This document shows, piece after piece, positions 38,189-51,300 of a stretch of 64,000 nucleotides of DNA (position 1 is the stretch's first letter; each line of letters starts with the position of its first letter). This stretch comes from Liolophura sinensis (lineage: Eukaryota > Mollusca > Polyplacophora > Chitonida > Chitonidae): contig NC_088301.1 in the NCBI RefSeq assembly GCF_032854445.1, positions 19,089,808-19,153,807 of the forward strand, in the 5' to 3' direction. Below the pieces are notes generated by a model, which made no database searches, had not been told where the DNA came from, and saw only the letters and a program-made list of their open reading frames with translations. A program made the translations under genes and the position numbers.

Positions 38189-38718
38189 CACTGGAAATTT
38201 GTTTCAAATCTTTGAGCGGTATGCAAACACACAATATTCGACACTTCGCTTTCGATTCAGCTTGTCGAAAACAAAACGCACGTGTAGGTTGTTGGTAGTC
38301 GTTATTTGCCTTTCAAAAATCGGGATCTAGCTACTATACGGTAGAATTTGTTTGATTCACAATAAACTAGTAACTCAAACTTTCAAACAAGAGGAAATAA
38401 TTGAAATATTTAAGCGGGATTCTGTTTAAAGTATTACTATATTTTGGAAATTAATTCCAAAATCACGCATAAGATAGATATAACATAATAATACCAAATT
38501 CCTTCCAGCCACTTTAGAATCAAGTGCAGTTTTTCTATAGAACAGAGTGCGACATCCGAAAACAAGTCGTTTACGTACCCACGTGGTTCGAGACATTGGT
38601 AAACAGTCATGAAAAACATCTGATGATTTATATTTATGTTGTATTTACGCATTTCCTTTTATTGTGGATTTATCAGCGGTTTTTGAGAACGTGAGGAAGT
38701 GAGGTGTATGAAGTCAGT
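37113..38718. promoter_or_regulatory. LSM4/OGFOD1 head-to-head interval, probable bidirectional promoter
   Basis: LSM4 reads left and OGFOD1 reads right from this region. The OGFOD1 ATG is at 38719 and LSM4 exon 2 starts at 36794, so both transcription starts should lie here. I see no convincing TATA box. The last 150 bp before 38719 are less AT-rich than the neighbours. The promoter function is inferred from gene layout only. Confidence 0.45.
38186..38188 (-). other. LSM4: Candidate LSM4 start codon followed by a 5' splice donor
   Basis: On the minus strand ATG is followed directly by gtgagg. LSM4 needs an upstream exon ending in ATG, in phase 0, to join LPLSLL, and this is one fitting site in the interval before OGFOD1. 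Another possible ATG-gt site lies near 37716. There is no transcript evidence, so this is inference only. Confidence 0.25.
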
Positions 38719-41700
38719 ATGAGTTCAAAGAGACCAAGTAGCACCTCGGATGACCACGCCTGTGTAAAACAATCGAAGTCGACACCTACAGATCATATAG
38801 TTGAGAAGGGCGGGGACTGTCATGCAGTGGACGAAAACGAAACCGCTTCAGATGTGTCGAATGGTTATCTTAATCCTGTTTTTGGAGGCGAGGGCTTTAA
38901 AGACTGTCTTGTTGAAAGATACCGGAAAAATGATGGCGCAAACGATGGCTCGTGGACAGGTGAGATCAGCTGTCACCTGATACATATAGCATGCATGCAT
39001 TTTATATTAACTGCATAAAAATATACACTTGAACACTGGGTACTTGCATTTGCAGCCATCTATCACTTGCTGTGTTTGTATGCTGTGTGTATAGTTTACA
39101 TTATAGTCTAATGTCTGCAGTTTTTTCTCACCGTTTTCACGTATTTTTTTCTTTTGTAGTCCTGTATAGTAAACATGCAGGATAGCAGCTGGATATTGCA
39201 GGCATGATGCATTCTTATGAGTTGGTTCATTCAGCTCCAGCATCCTCTTATATGGCCCTTTGTTCTTATCCACTTCCCAGCATAGTCATCTGACAATAGT
39301 GACAGGATGGCTTTTCATGCCCATGCTTCATACAATCAGCCTACTTTCTAAAAGTCATGGCGTAGTCCATATAAATATAATTGGGGACGCATCTGCATAC
39401 CATAGTTCATTTAGATGCATGTAACTTTTCTGCTCTCAGTTTGCATTGAAAGTCAGTAAATGAAAGTCATTGCAGTTCAGCAAATGTGTGAAATGTGCAG
39501 ACTGACACCTTCATTTTGTCTCAGCTGCCACAGTACAAATTATTCTATACCATACTAGCTCAGGGTATAATTATTAAGTAATATCTCATCAGAATGTACA
39601 CTGGCAGCCATTTCATCTGCATGTGTTGACCGCAAACATTACAGTATTCCTTGCCTCTTGAATAATGGACCTTACCAAAAGTTACAAGTATCTTTTTTCA
39701 TGTCCTGGTCATACATGGCTGATGCACTGAGTTGATGGCAGCTTGATATTAAAAAGAAGGTCAGGTACATACAGTATGTGCCTGTTCATTTGCATAAACC
39801 AGGCCACCATCATTTAAGTGTAAATTATTTGGTACTGCATTATTCACCAATCAAATTTATAGTGGCCTAAATATATAAAACAAGATATAACAACATTTCT
39901 GTTTTTTAGACTCTGGTGTTACACTTCACAGTGTGCCTTTTAAGTGCTGTGAACTGAAGAATTTCATTGAGGAAGATGGGTATTTGAAACGATTAAAACA
40001 GGACCTGGAAAGCCTAAAATTCTTCCCAAAGAACAATGATTTGTACAAATTCCACCAGGTCAGTCAGTTTTAGTTTAATAATTGTTATCTACATGTATAT
40101 GCATGTATGATGACATGTAAACATGATCACTATTGTTTCAAAACTGTTTTGTCCATTTCTGGAGCGGTAGATCCAGGGTCAGTCCTGGGTCAAGTTACAC
40201 CTAAGTTGTAACTTTCTCACTTGGCGTTCAACATGAAGGCGATAGTGCAATGACTGGTTGACTCGTATAAGTATAATGGCTCGGGCGGGGTGGCTTACTT
40301 GCCTTCTGTAAGGCATCTCAGTAAAGTAGCACTAGGTAAAAGAGCGGTGGAAGTCCGTCCTGCAGCAAGGAGGACACTTGCACTCTAAGGATTCCTTAAT
40401 CGTCATATGACTGAAAAATTGTTAAGTACGACGTTAAACCCCAAGCACTCACTCAAAACTGTTTGTATAAAGTTTAAGGTACTGCTGTATGTAATTGCTG
40501 GATATTTATTGAGCTTTACTCTAAAATGTGCACCGGATGACTGTCACAAAATCACATGCATTTGTTTTATTATGGCTAAGCTGTATGGTATATTATGTAA
40601 AATTTGCCCATTAAATGCATTTTTACTGGCAAATAAATGCCATGAAATCTTAATTTTGGCGCTGAAACAGTTTTCCAGTAGGAAATCGTCATACCTTCCA
40701 AGCAATCCTGAAAAACACCTTCTGAGGATGTTGGACCTCACAGAGCAGTGCAAAATGTGAAAGTTAGTCATGGGTGAATTTTTAAATCATTTACTGTACA
40801 TTGTAAAATTTGGACACAGGCATTGAATCTTAAACAGAATCAAAGACAAAAGCTTGTCAGCTCGACAACAACTTGTCAGCTTGACAACAGCTTAAGATCA
40901 ATGTATAATTAAATCTAAAACAATCAGATTTAACCGAGCCTGTCCTGGTGGCATGTACTTATTTTATGTTTATATTAATAATATAGTTTTGCTGCTTAGA
41001 CTCTATGCTGCCATTTTAAGAAGGCATAAATGTAAGTGTGCTTTCTGTATATCATTTGATATACATTTATTGAGCTGATGTATTGGTTTGCAGAGTGATG
41101 ACTTGAAGACTGTCAGTCACCAGTCAATTCAACACCTCAGGTATGAATTTTTGAATAGGCGTAGTTTCAATAATGTACCGGTATTGAGGGCTATACTCTT
41201 ACTGTGATGTGGGTACAGTCCCAGAACGTGACAGTGAATTCTCAGGATTCTTCCGCCCCACCGGGGCTTGATGAAAATAATTGTCATCAGTGCTCATATG
41301 GCTACTGAAGCCTGACTTGGCTTGTTCACATGCTTTAAGGGCTGACAACTATCATTACAGCTATTAAGACTTTGGTCAGTGATGTCACAAGTTTGAATCC
41401 AGCTCTCGCTGTTCAAGCTGTGGCCTTAAGGAAAGAGGTTTTTTGTGTAGCTGGTGAGTTTCGGTTGTCTATTGCCAGCGGATCATTTTCTTCCACCCAT
41501 AAACCTGACCATCCATCATGTAAGCAAAACATCGTTGAGCACTGCATTAAACGCGAATCAATCAACCAGTCATTCATTAATGAGGCCACAAAGGCCTCAA
41601 AAGTTGATCACTGTTATTTCTGTTATCGTGTTATTTCTGGTATTTCTGTTATTGTGTTATTTCGCCTTTCTTATTCAGAAATAAACAATGGCAAAGGGCA

Positions 41701-44700
41701 CCTCAGAAGTGGATTACTGTTATTTCTGTTGTGTTATTTCGCCTTTCTCATTCAGAAATAAACAATGGCAAGTTGGTCATAGTTATTTCTGTTATCGTGG
41801 TATTTCACCTTTATCATTCAGCACCTCAAGAGTTGATAACTGTTATTTCTGTTATCGGGTTATTTCACCTTTCTCATTCGGAAATAAACAATGGCATAGG
41901 GCACCTCAAAAGTTGGTCACAGTTATTTCTGTTATCGTGGTATTTCACCTTTCTCATTCGGCATCTCAGAAGTTGATCACTGTTATTTCCGTTATCGTGT
42001 CGTTTCAGTTTTCTCATTCAGAAATAAACAATGGCATAGAGCACCTCAAAAGTTGATTGCTATTATATCTGTTATCGTGTTATTTTACTTTTCTCATTTG
42101 GAAATAAACAATGGCATGCATCACAAGTTGACCACTGTTATTTCTGTTTTTGCGTATGTAGGAGCTGGAAACATTTTTGTTACAGTAGTGAAAGTTGTTC
42201 GCCAGAAACATATATGTATTCTATGAATTTGTAAATACCTTCTTTTATCAGGAAAATATTATTCACCGATTTCCGAGCTTGGTTAATCTCTGTGACAGAC
42301 ATTCTTCTCGATGATACAGTGGACATGTCCTGTTCCTTGTACAGATCAACAGGTTTGTGTGTTTGGTTAGGCAGCATCCCCGTGTATCCATTTCTGTTCG
42401 TTCAGCAAACTAAAAATGCCCAGTCAGATCAGCCATTCCTTGCTTAAACGGAATACTGCCACAGCGTTATTTGGATCATTTTTCTCTCTCTTGTCTGAAG
42501 CAGTATTCATTCTTTTGGGAGATGGCCTTAGAAAAACATCCATTGAAAACTTCTGGAGAAGTTCTATGCAGGTTTTGAGAGCATGTATGACAAAGGAAGC
42601 TGTGGGCTCAATGTACACAATATTGCATCACTGCATCACAATAATGCATCACTCCTTAAGTCTTCACATGGCACAGGGTGTGTTATGAAGCAAATAATGG
42701 AAGTGAAAGAAGCTCGAGCTTTTCTCAGGATGTCAGGTATGGTTTGAGATGTAACATCAAAGAGGTTATCATGCACCCAGGAAGTAGTGAACTGTATTCT
42801 TGTTGGAAAGCTTTATCCCGTACCACAGGGATTTTGTGAAACACTGGTGGTAAGACAATTTGACAAGGACTACTTGAAAAATGCAAGTAGGATTATTGTG
42901 AAAGGACAAAAACTGTATTCATCTGAATATTCTAGGATGTCCAGAAGAACATGTAATATTGTTCTGTTAACAAAGGTATTGTAGCTGTTAAACACTTCCT
43001 TGTGGACACAAAAGTTTGGCGTGTTTTTGCTTACATTCAAGAATTCCAAAAAACAAACTTTTGGTCTCACTTGTCAGCTGGAAAACATCTTACTGGTGTG
43101 AAGTCGACAACAGAGTTCAGTGTTGTTCCTGTAGAGGACTTGGTGGAGACATTAGTGTATATTCCACACCCGCAGTTAGACGTGGGACTGGTTGCAAGAC
43201 GTCCCAACAAGCATGGCCATGCTTTATTTAAATAGTTTATCATGCAGGTGAATGACCATTCAGGACATGTAACATTTTCCAGGGACTTCCACCCACACTC
43301 TGATGCCCTTGTCAGTTTGAGAGGTTGTTGATATTGGATAATTTCAAGCCAATTCCTTATCTTGCTTGGCACAGTACATGTTGCAGTAATATCTCAAAAT
43401 CCATAAATAAACGAAATTACACCTCTATTCTGTATATTTTATGTATGCAAGGCTTTCCCATTTCATGGTGTAAGACATGTCTGAACAGTGAGGAATTCTT
43501 AATTCACAGATGTAGTTTTCTCTGAAAGCTTGGTGTCTTAAACTTGTATGTCACTGTCGGACTGTTCAGCAAAAGTTCATCATCAAAGATAATGGAAATG
43601 GCATGAATTTCAGTTCATGAGAAACTTGCTCTACCTGTCATGAAAGTTCAGCATGATTTCATTAACTGGAATAATGCAGATTTCCTCAACTTTTAAGGTT
43701 ACAGCACTGTTATTTTCCATGGCATTAAAGTTCAACAAATAATTTTTATCTTATCAGAGATTTTAATGAATTTTAACTGATGTCAATATTGTTCATACTT
43801 ATTCATGAAGAGTTCTGAAAGCCTGATTATAAGCGTTCTTATGGTTCACGAAGTTTCATCAAATTTCCCTAATGTAGTTCCTAATAATTCTCCTGAATAT
43901 AAAATGTTCATCATCTGTTCATGAATTCTCCTACTGAATATTTCATGAATCACAGTTCATGAACAATTGTGGTGAACAAATGATGAGTAATCATGAACCA
44001 ATATGAACATTTCATGAATGTTCATCAAGTGATGAACTTGGCTTCAAAGGGGTTCAGACCCATACAGTCTATCTGCAGCCATATTTATGTTATAACCAGC
44101 CTTTAACCAAAGCTACACAGAGATCCCTTGTCCATACGTTACAATAAATGAATTTTAGTTTTAGAAGTTTTAGATTTAAGTGTACATTTTCAAAAGACTT
44201 ATGGGCTTATATTATGTTTTCTGTAGGTCTTGAGCAATTTAAACATTTTCAGTAGCATTACACAAATACATCCCTATGTGTCATAACATAACAGTTACTG
44301 CTTTATGGCACATGTGTAAAAAAACCTTGCGCTGGGTTAACACCGACGTACAGCAAACAAAGAATAAAAGAGTGCAGAAGTCCAGCGAAGGATTGCATGT
44401 TGTGCATTTGGCCACCAGTGATGATGATGGTCTCTTTGATGATAAAGTGGACATTGAAAATATTCAGTGTAAATTGAATATTGATGTCATCACTGCCATC
44501 AGATAATTTGATAGCCTGATGGTTTTCTCCTAAAGCTCGTTTGTCAAGGAATTTTTCATGCACTGTGCTTTCATAGGCCTGCCAGCAGCCTGCGTATGGT
44601 TGTGGGTTTCACCCAGGATCTGCCTGGTTTCCTCCCACCATGATGCTGGCCACTGTCGTATAAATGAAATATTCTTGAGTACGGCGTAAAACACCAAACA

Positions 44701-45318
44701 AAAAAATAAATAAATAAATAAATCATTATCCTGTGATGCCATTGCTTACTATGCATTTCTGAGTTCAAGTCCAGTTCATTCTGGCTCCCTCTCTGGCCTT
44801 ATGTGGGAAGGTCTGTCAGCAACCTGCGGATGGTCGTGGGTTTCTCCCGTGCTTTCCCGGTTTCCTCCCACCATAATGCTGGCCGCTGTCATGTAAGTGA
44901 AATATTCTTGAGTACGGCGTAAAACACCAATGAAATAAATAAATAACTATGCGTTTCATTCGATCAGATACCCTACTGTGTCACGACGATGAATTAGAGG
45001 GGCGGAGAATAGCATTTATATTTTACCTGGTACCCCCGTGGACACCGGAGGATGGGGGAAGTCTAGACTTGTTTGGTGTAGATGGTAAGGTCTTACATGA
45101 GTTTTTATCTAAAAAAAAACATCGTCAAGTTAAAGCACATTACATGTAGCTTGGTTTTATAGTGACAGTTTCACATTTATCTGGTTGTTTTGTTAAGGCT
45201 GTATGACACAATGACAGGAGTGGAATGAAGCTATGACATGTCTGCTTCCTAAGCTGCGTTCTGGCGATGCTGTTTATTTTTTGTTTGATAAATGACTCTA
45301 GCTCTAATTGTTAGTGTT

Positions 45319-45349
<31 letters not shown>

Positions 45350-48300
45350 CCAATACATGTACATGTATGTAACACAGGAAACAAATGAATTGACAGACAA
45401 GTGTTGACTTTGTTACATGTAAGATAACCCTCTGTCATATATAGCATAGAAGTTAAAATTCATTGAGCAGAGCATTAATCAGCAATCAAATAAATAAAGA
45501 GATTACTGTAAAGCCTACCCTGAACTAAGTTGTGTAAAGTGTTAAGGGGCCCTCTGTGGCCTCTGTGGTTTGTGTGCCAGGGCGGCACAATGACCCAGGA
45601 GCCTGCCATCAATGCTGTCACTGTGAGTTCAAGTCCTGGCTTCCTCTCCTGTCGTACGTCGTACTTGTTTCTTAGAAGATTTGTCACTAATAATGACATA
45701 AAATAGTAATTCTGCTTTTGGGTCTGAAGGAATGTTGCTAGAACACTGATGTGAGACTCTTATCATTACAGACAATGGCCAGCCCAGTGACATCGTGAAA
45801 AGTATCTCACCAGAGTGGAACAAGCTAGTATTCTTTGAAGTTACACCCGTCTCATTTCATCAGGTCTCTCTGATCTTCTTTTTGTCAGCCATCATTAATT
45901 CTTTTGCCGTGCTACTGTATTTGGCTATTCTGCTGTAAGTTTTTTTTATACCCCAGAGAACAAAGTTAGTGAGGTGTGAGTGTGTGTGTGTGAGGGGTGG
46001 GGGGAGTTATACTGGACTCACCTTGTCTGTCCGTCTGTATGTCTGTAGGCACGGTTTTGTCCATGCATCTCCTCCCAAACTACTGGGAGGATTTTGATTA
46101 AACTCTGCATACATCTTTCCTGTAATCTGTACTTGTAAATATGTAAGTTTAATTAGAGTGTGGTAATTATTTTCATAATTATTGTCCTTCTGATACTTTA
46201 TGCAATAATGGATTTTCATGTACACTCTAGTTACTTTTGATTGCTACATTTCTGTGTTCAAATTGGATGTACCAGTAGTGCAATCAGTGACAATAGCTAT
46301 TTAATTGCATGGTTTTTGGTGCAGTATAAGTTGCTTCAAGACACAAGACAATCAGGATCGGGGAATTTTAGAAGGCTGGCTGCAGCTTCTAGGTTTACTC
46401 TGAGATTGATTGGCCATGTTCTCTGCATAGTAGCTTCTACATTGACCACCCTGAATCATTACATTCGCTACCCTGGAGTGGTAGTCCTTTCATTTGTGCT
46501 GTCCGCCAAGTATCAAGGCTCTGTGTCAAAAAAAAAGCAGGTTTCCCGTGATCTTCCCGTGAGACTATGCATGTACCAGAGATTTTTGGGCAAACACCAG
46601 ATGAGTGTGAATCCATTTAAATTATGCTATTGTTTTAGAATAGCCCAAATAATGACCTTTCACAAAGTATCAGCCTCTTTTAAGGGTATTTTACCGTTCA
46701 GTATCAGTTCAAAATCGGTAATAATGTTTGTTAAATTTTATAATGCCCTATAACTTTTTCAGAATTTAGAATAATTTTAAAACTACAGTTTTTTTTGTCA
46801 ATAATCTGTAGTGTAGCATCTTTTAAAGAATTCTAAATTCATACCACCTCAATATTCTTGAAGAATAAATACCCTAGCATTGTAATTAACTCAAAATATA
46901 ACTGACATGCTCAACTGCTCAAACAGCATCCAAACTTTGAAAACCATCATTTTCAAATCACAAAACTCGGGTTCTTCATTACTTCTCTTCATTATTAAAA
47001 CAATAATTTAATAATGTTAGATGTCAAACATTTCGTGTTTTGTCATTTTAATGGTACATACTTAGTTTCAATCAAAATATTCCTCGAGTTTATGTTTTTC
47101 GATTCTATTCAGAAATGGCGGTCAGCAAAGATCAGCTGGCTGTTGATGCACCAGTCCCATTTGTATCAACTGTGACGTTATGCTTTTTTAAAAGTATTCC
47201 GGAACATCTACATGTAGGTGGTATGTAGTCAGAATTACTTCATGATTAAAGGATTGTGTAGCATACAGAAAACAACATGCTCAAAAAGGCTCGAGTTCTG
47301 TGACTGATCCTCAGACCAAATGCTACTAAGTGCACTAGTCATTCAATCAGTCAATCACTGGTGTCTTCCCCCCAGGTGAGTGAAGTGTTAACAGAGGAGA
47401 AGTGTCGCCTCTCAGTGAGTGGTTGGTTTCACGGACCCCCCATAGACCGACCTCAGCCTCATTCTGAAGTCCCATCTCCTCTGGAGCCTTGCTTGACAGT
47501 CGATGTACGTAAGTTTCACAGCATCATCACCACCTACAGTTTAGTAGTGTCTATAAAAGTGTTTCCGTTCACTAATTTATTCAATGTTTTTTTTTGTTGT
47601 CCTTGCAAAGAGAGACAAATTTTGAATACTATTTTTGCCAATAAAATATGCTCTGATTCTTGAAGCAGTAAAAAGTGACCACCCAAAAACAAGAACACCT
47701 CACCACTTTGACACCACTAAGTTTTTAAGCTTGATGTGTACTGACATATGTTTTATTGGTATGTTGATAACAGGAGCAGCTCTTCTACCAGTGGATCAAT
47801 CCTCAATACCTGGATATCAATGTACAGTCAGAGATACAAGACAGGTTTGAGACAGAATCGGAGATCGAGTTGCAGGATTTTATCAATGTGAGCAGTTTAT
47901 GACATAATCTAGCCACACCCCCATTGTGTTCCGTATTTGGTTAAAAATGAAATAAATATCTTGGTGTGTCAAGTAAATTTCCTGAGGCACCCGAATCAGT
48001 TACCTTGTAGCCCAAAAAGTTACTTTGAAAAGTTACTTGTAGCCAAATAAATTACTTGTTAAGGAATTGATGTACATAAATAAATCAGCTTGTGGCCAAG
48101 TAAATCACCTGTTGACCAAGCAAATCATCTTTTAGCCAAGTAAATCACCTGTTAGCCAAGTAATTCACACAGTGGTCAAGTAAAGCACTCAGCTGCCAAG
48201 TAAATCCTGCAATGACCAAGTAAATCAATAACGACCAAGTAAATCAGTCAGTGACCAAGTAAATCACCTGATGACCAAGTAAATCACCTGATGACCAAGT

Positions 48301-51300
48301 AAATCACACAGTGACCAAGTAAATCACACAGTGACGAAGAAAATCACACAGTGACCAAGTAAATCAGTCAGTGACCAAGTAAATCACCTGATGACCAAGT
48401 AAATCACCTGATGACCAAGTAAATCACACAGTGACCAAGTAAATCACACAGTGACCAAGTAAATCACCTGATGACCAAGTAAATCACACAGTGACCAAGT
48501 AAATCACCTGATGACCAAGTAAATCACACAGTGACCAAGTAAATCACCTGATGACCAAGTAAATCACCTGATGACCAAGTAAATCACACAGTGACCAAGT
48601 AAATCACCTGATGACCAAGTAAATCACCTGATGACCAAGTAAATCACCTGATGACCAAGTAAATCAACGAGCACGTGGCATGCGACATTAGCATGATGAT
48701 GATTTATCATTTGAACACAAAAATGTTTCGCTTTTCACAGCCACAAATGTATGAAAGTTTGTTAGAAGTTCTCAAGAACAGAAGTTTACCCTGGGCAAAA
48801 CGAGGGCCACCAAATAAAAGGTATTTTTTGGACAGTTTACCGAATCTAACCCTTGTCTGAGAAGCTGTACTAAGTGTGCTAACAGTGTTTATGTTCCTGA
48901 AAATGCTTACGCAACAGTCAGTTTTAATAGCTGCTGTCAGAAACCACTGTGGTTGCTAGCCACAGTGTAGTTCCAAAGTCTCCTAATTTTTGTCGGTGCC
49001 ATCATTTGTGGATTATCATGAATGTTTGGTCTGTGTCAGCAGTGCATTCATCAAGTCATGTTCTAGTTAGGGCAGTGCGTTGATGTATGTGACTATCTGT
49101 CATTTTCTGTCAGCTAATTAATCAGTCAGTCAAATAATACCTACTTTTCAGGTGTTACTACCAGCTTGACCCAGGCAGTTATCCTTCTGTTCTCGTCAAC
49201 TGTGTCCAGTTTTTCCGCTCAGACGCGATGTTTGTGGTATTGTCTAATCTAACTGGGTTGTCCTTGCACGAGCTGGTCATGAGCGATGAGGAGGGGGAGG
49301 AGAAATCCACGGAACAGCCTCATGCCCCAGGAGCTAATGGGGAAAAGGAGGACAAGTCGGATGAACAGCCAGGTGCATCAGCAGCCAATGGAAAGGTTGG
49401 GGGGAGACAACTCAATGAAGGTAACAGTGATGGGGACTGCCGTATTCAGATTCAAGCGAATGACTCTGGTGGTGGATCTGCATCTGCCTTGTATTAAAGC
49501 AGTAGATTTAAGTTTTAACCTCGACAAAGTTATACCTAAAACTTTAAACTTGGTAACATTGAATTCATGCTTTAGCACGTTCTACTGTCAATGCTACATA
49601 TATATATGAATTATTTTACAGCATCAATAGCCGAGCCATCATACATTATTTAGGGGCTATAATCATAAAATATATTCTTTATACCTGTTTATGTACACTT
49701 CTCTAGATTATATTTTTTGACATTATGAATTGTTTTTTAAAGTTATTTTTTTTTCCCCCTCAGATTTGGAGGTTTCCATTATCACATCGAAAACCATTTA
49801 CATGCATGGTCTCCAGGTTTTGTTTGTGTTAAGCTATAACTGTTCATTCACTGTTTAGAATGATATAGTGAGTAAGCACTCTATACAGCAGGGTGACATG
49901 ATATGACACCAACACCATTAACATAAGGAAGAAACCATTCATCAGTGTTGTGTTGTTATTCAGGGGCCGGTCCATGTTGTCGTGGGGAGGTGAGGTGTTG
50001 GAGGCCTGGGTGTTACACCCTCATGGCCGATACAGATCTTTGTGAAACAGCAGAGTTTGCTTTAGATGCCAGATATTTCATTGGATGTACTGGTGAGTTA
50101 TCTCCCTTGGGTGAGCCTCTTTGTTCGGTTTCTTCAGTGTGGTAAAAATCAGAAAGAACATGATGCATAAGTACCCGTCGTCTTGATTTATAAGAAATTG
50201 TTCCATGGGAAGTTTTGGACTAAGTTGCCAATTATACATGTAATCAGATTTTCTAAGATCAGAACAATTGCAAGATATGCAAAAGACTTTATATGTGTAG
50301 AAGGAGTTTTGTGTCTGCAAAGCAATGCAAAAAATGTCCAGGCCAACCTGAAACAACAACCTTTTCTCTGCAAACCTGTACATACATATACAAGTAGATG
50401 TTCATATTGGATATTAAAATACCTGTGTATAAGAAAGGTAACATGTGGACAAGTCATAAGATTATTGGTAACAGTGATTCTGTTGGGAAAACTGACCTTA
50501 TAAAAAGGAGAAACAGATATAAAATGCATATGCTGATGGTGTTGGCAATTTTTCAGATTGGCAAACACAATATGGAGGATACACATCTTATATTGTCAAA
50601 GATGAGGACGAAGAGGTGAGAATACTACGTGAAAAAATTCAGATGTGAAACATCAAATTTTTAATACTTTTTGGGAACAAACTGTTCTTGTGGAATTGTG
50701 TTTGTTTTAAAAATGCATGCGATGATAGTTCAGTATAAATTTCATAATTTACATCGGAACTGAAACGTAAAACATATAAACCAAAACATACAGCCACAGT
50801 TGATTATAGTTTTAAGTTTAATACTCAAGTGTGCTATGAATAAGGCACATTAACATTGTAAACCTACATTTTTAAGCAGACTTACTTGAGCCTGGCTGTC
50901 TTTTTCAAGTATTTTCAGTCGCACGTTTTCACTCATTTCTTCACTCAGCTAAACTGGCTCTTATAATACATGGCAGAAAATATATATTTATGTATTTATT
51001 TATTTATATGATTGGGGGCCTGTGTGACAGATATGGTTAGCGTGCTAGTAAGGACGCAAGAAATACTCAAGAATATTTAACTTATGCAATAGTAGTAAGC
51101 ATTATGGTGTGAGGTAGCTAATTAATACTGGTATATATAAAGACAAGAAATAAGATAGTTGACCATGAAGGGTTTCTTTTTCCATTGTTTTCACACAGGG
51201 CACTTGCTGGACTTTTCAGATTCCCCTTAGGGACAATAGCTAGTCATAACTAATAATAACTTAATTTTCATTAATATTAAAGATCGTGTGTACGATTTCA

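Noticed and set aside
38704..38718. GTG upstream start for OGFOD1
   Set aside because: Eukaryotic translation normally uses ATG. The in-frame ATG at 38719 gives a start (MSSKRP) like human MNGKRP.
46241..46753. 170-codon plus-strand ORF in OGFOD1 intron 6
   Set aside because: No recognisable domain, ordinary AT-rich composition, and OGFOD1 exons 6 and 7 join in phase without it.
47505..47514. Alternative donor gtaagt 4 nt beyond the chosen gtacgt in OGFOD1 exon 7
   Set aside because: The later donor would shift the frame into exon 8; gtacgt at 47505 keeps [10 protein letters not shown] in frame.
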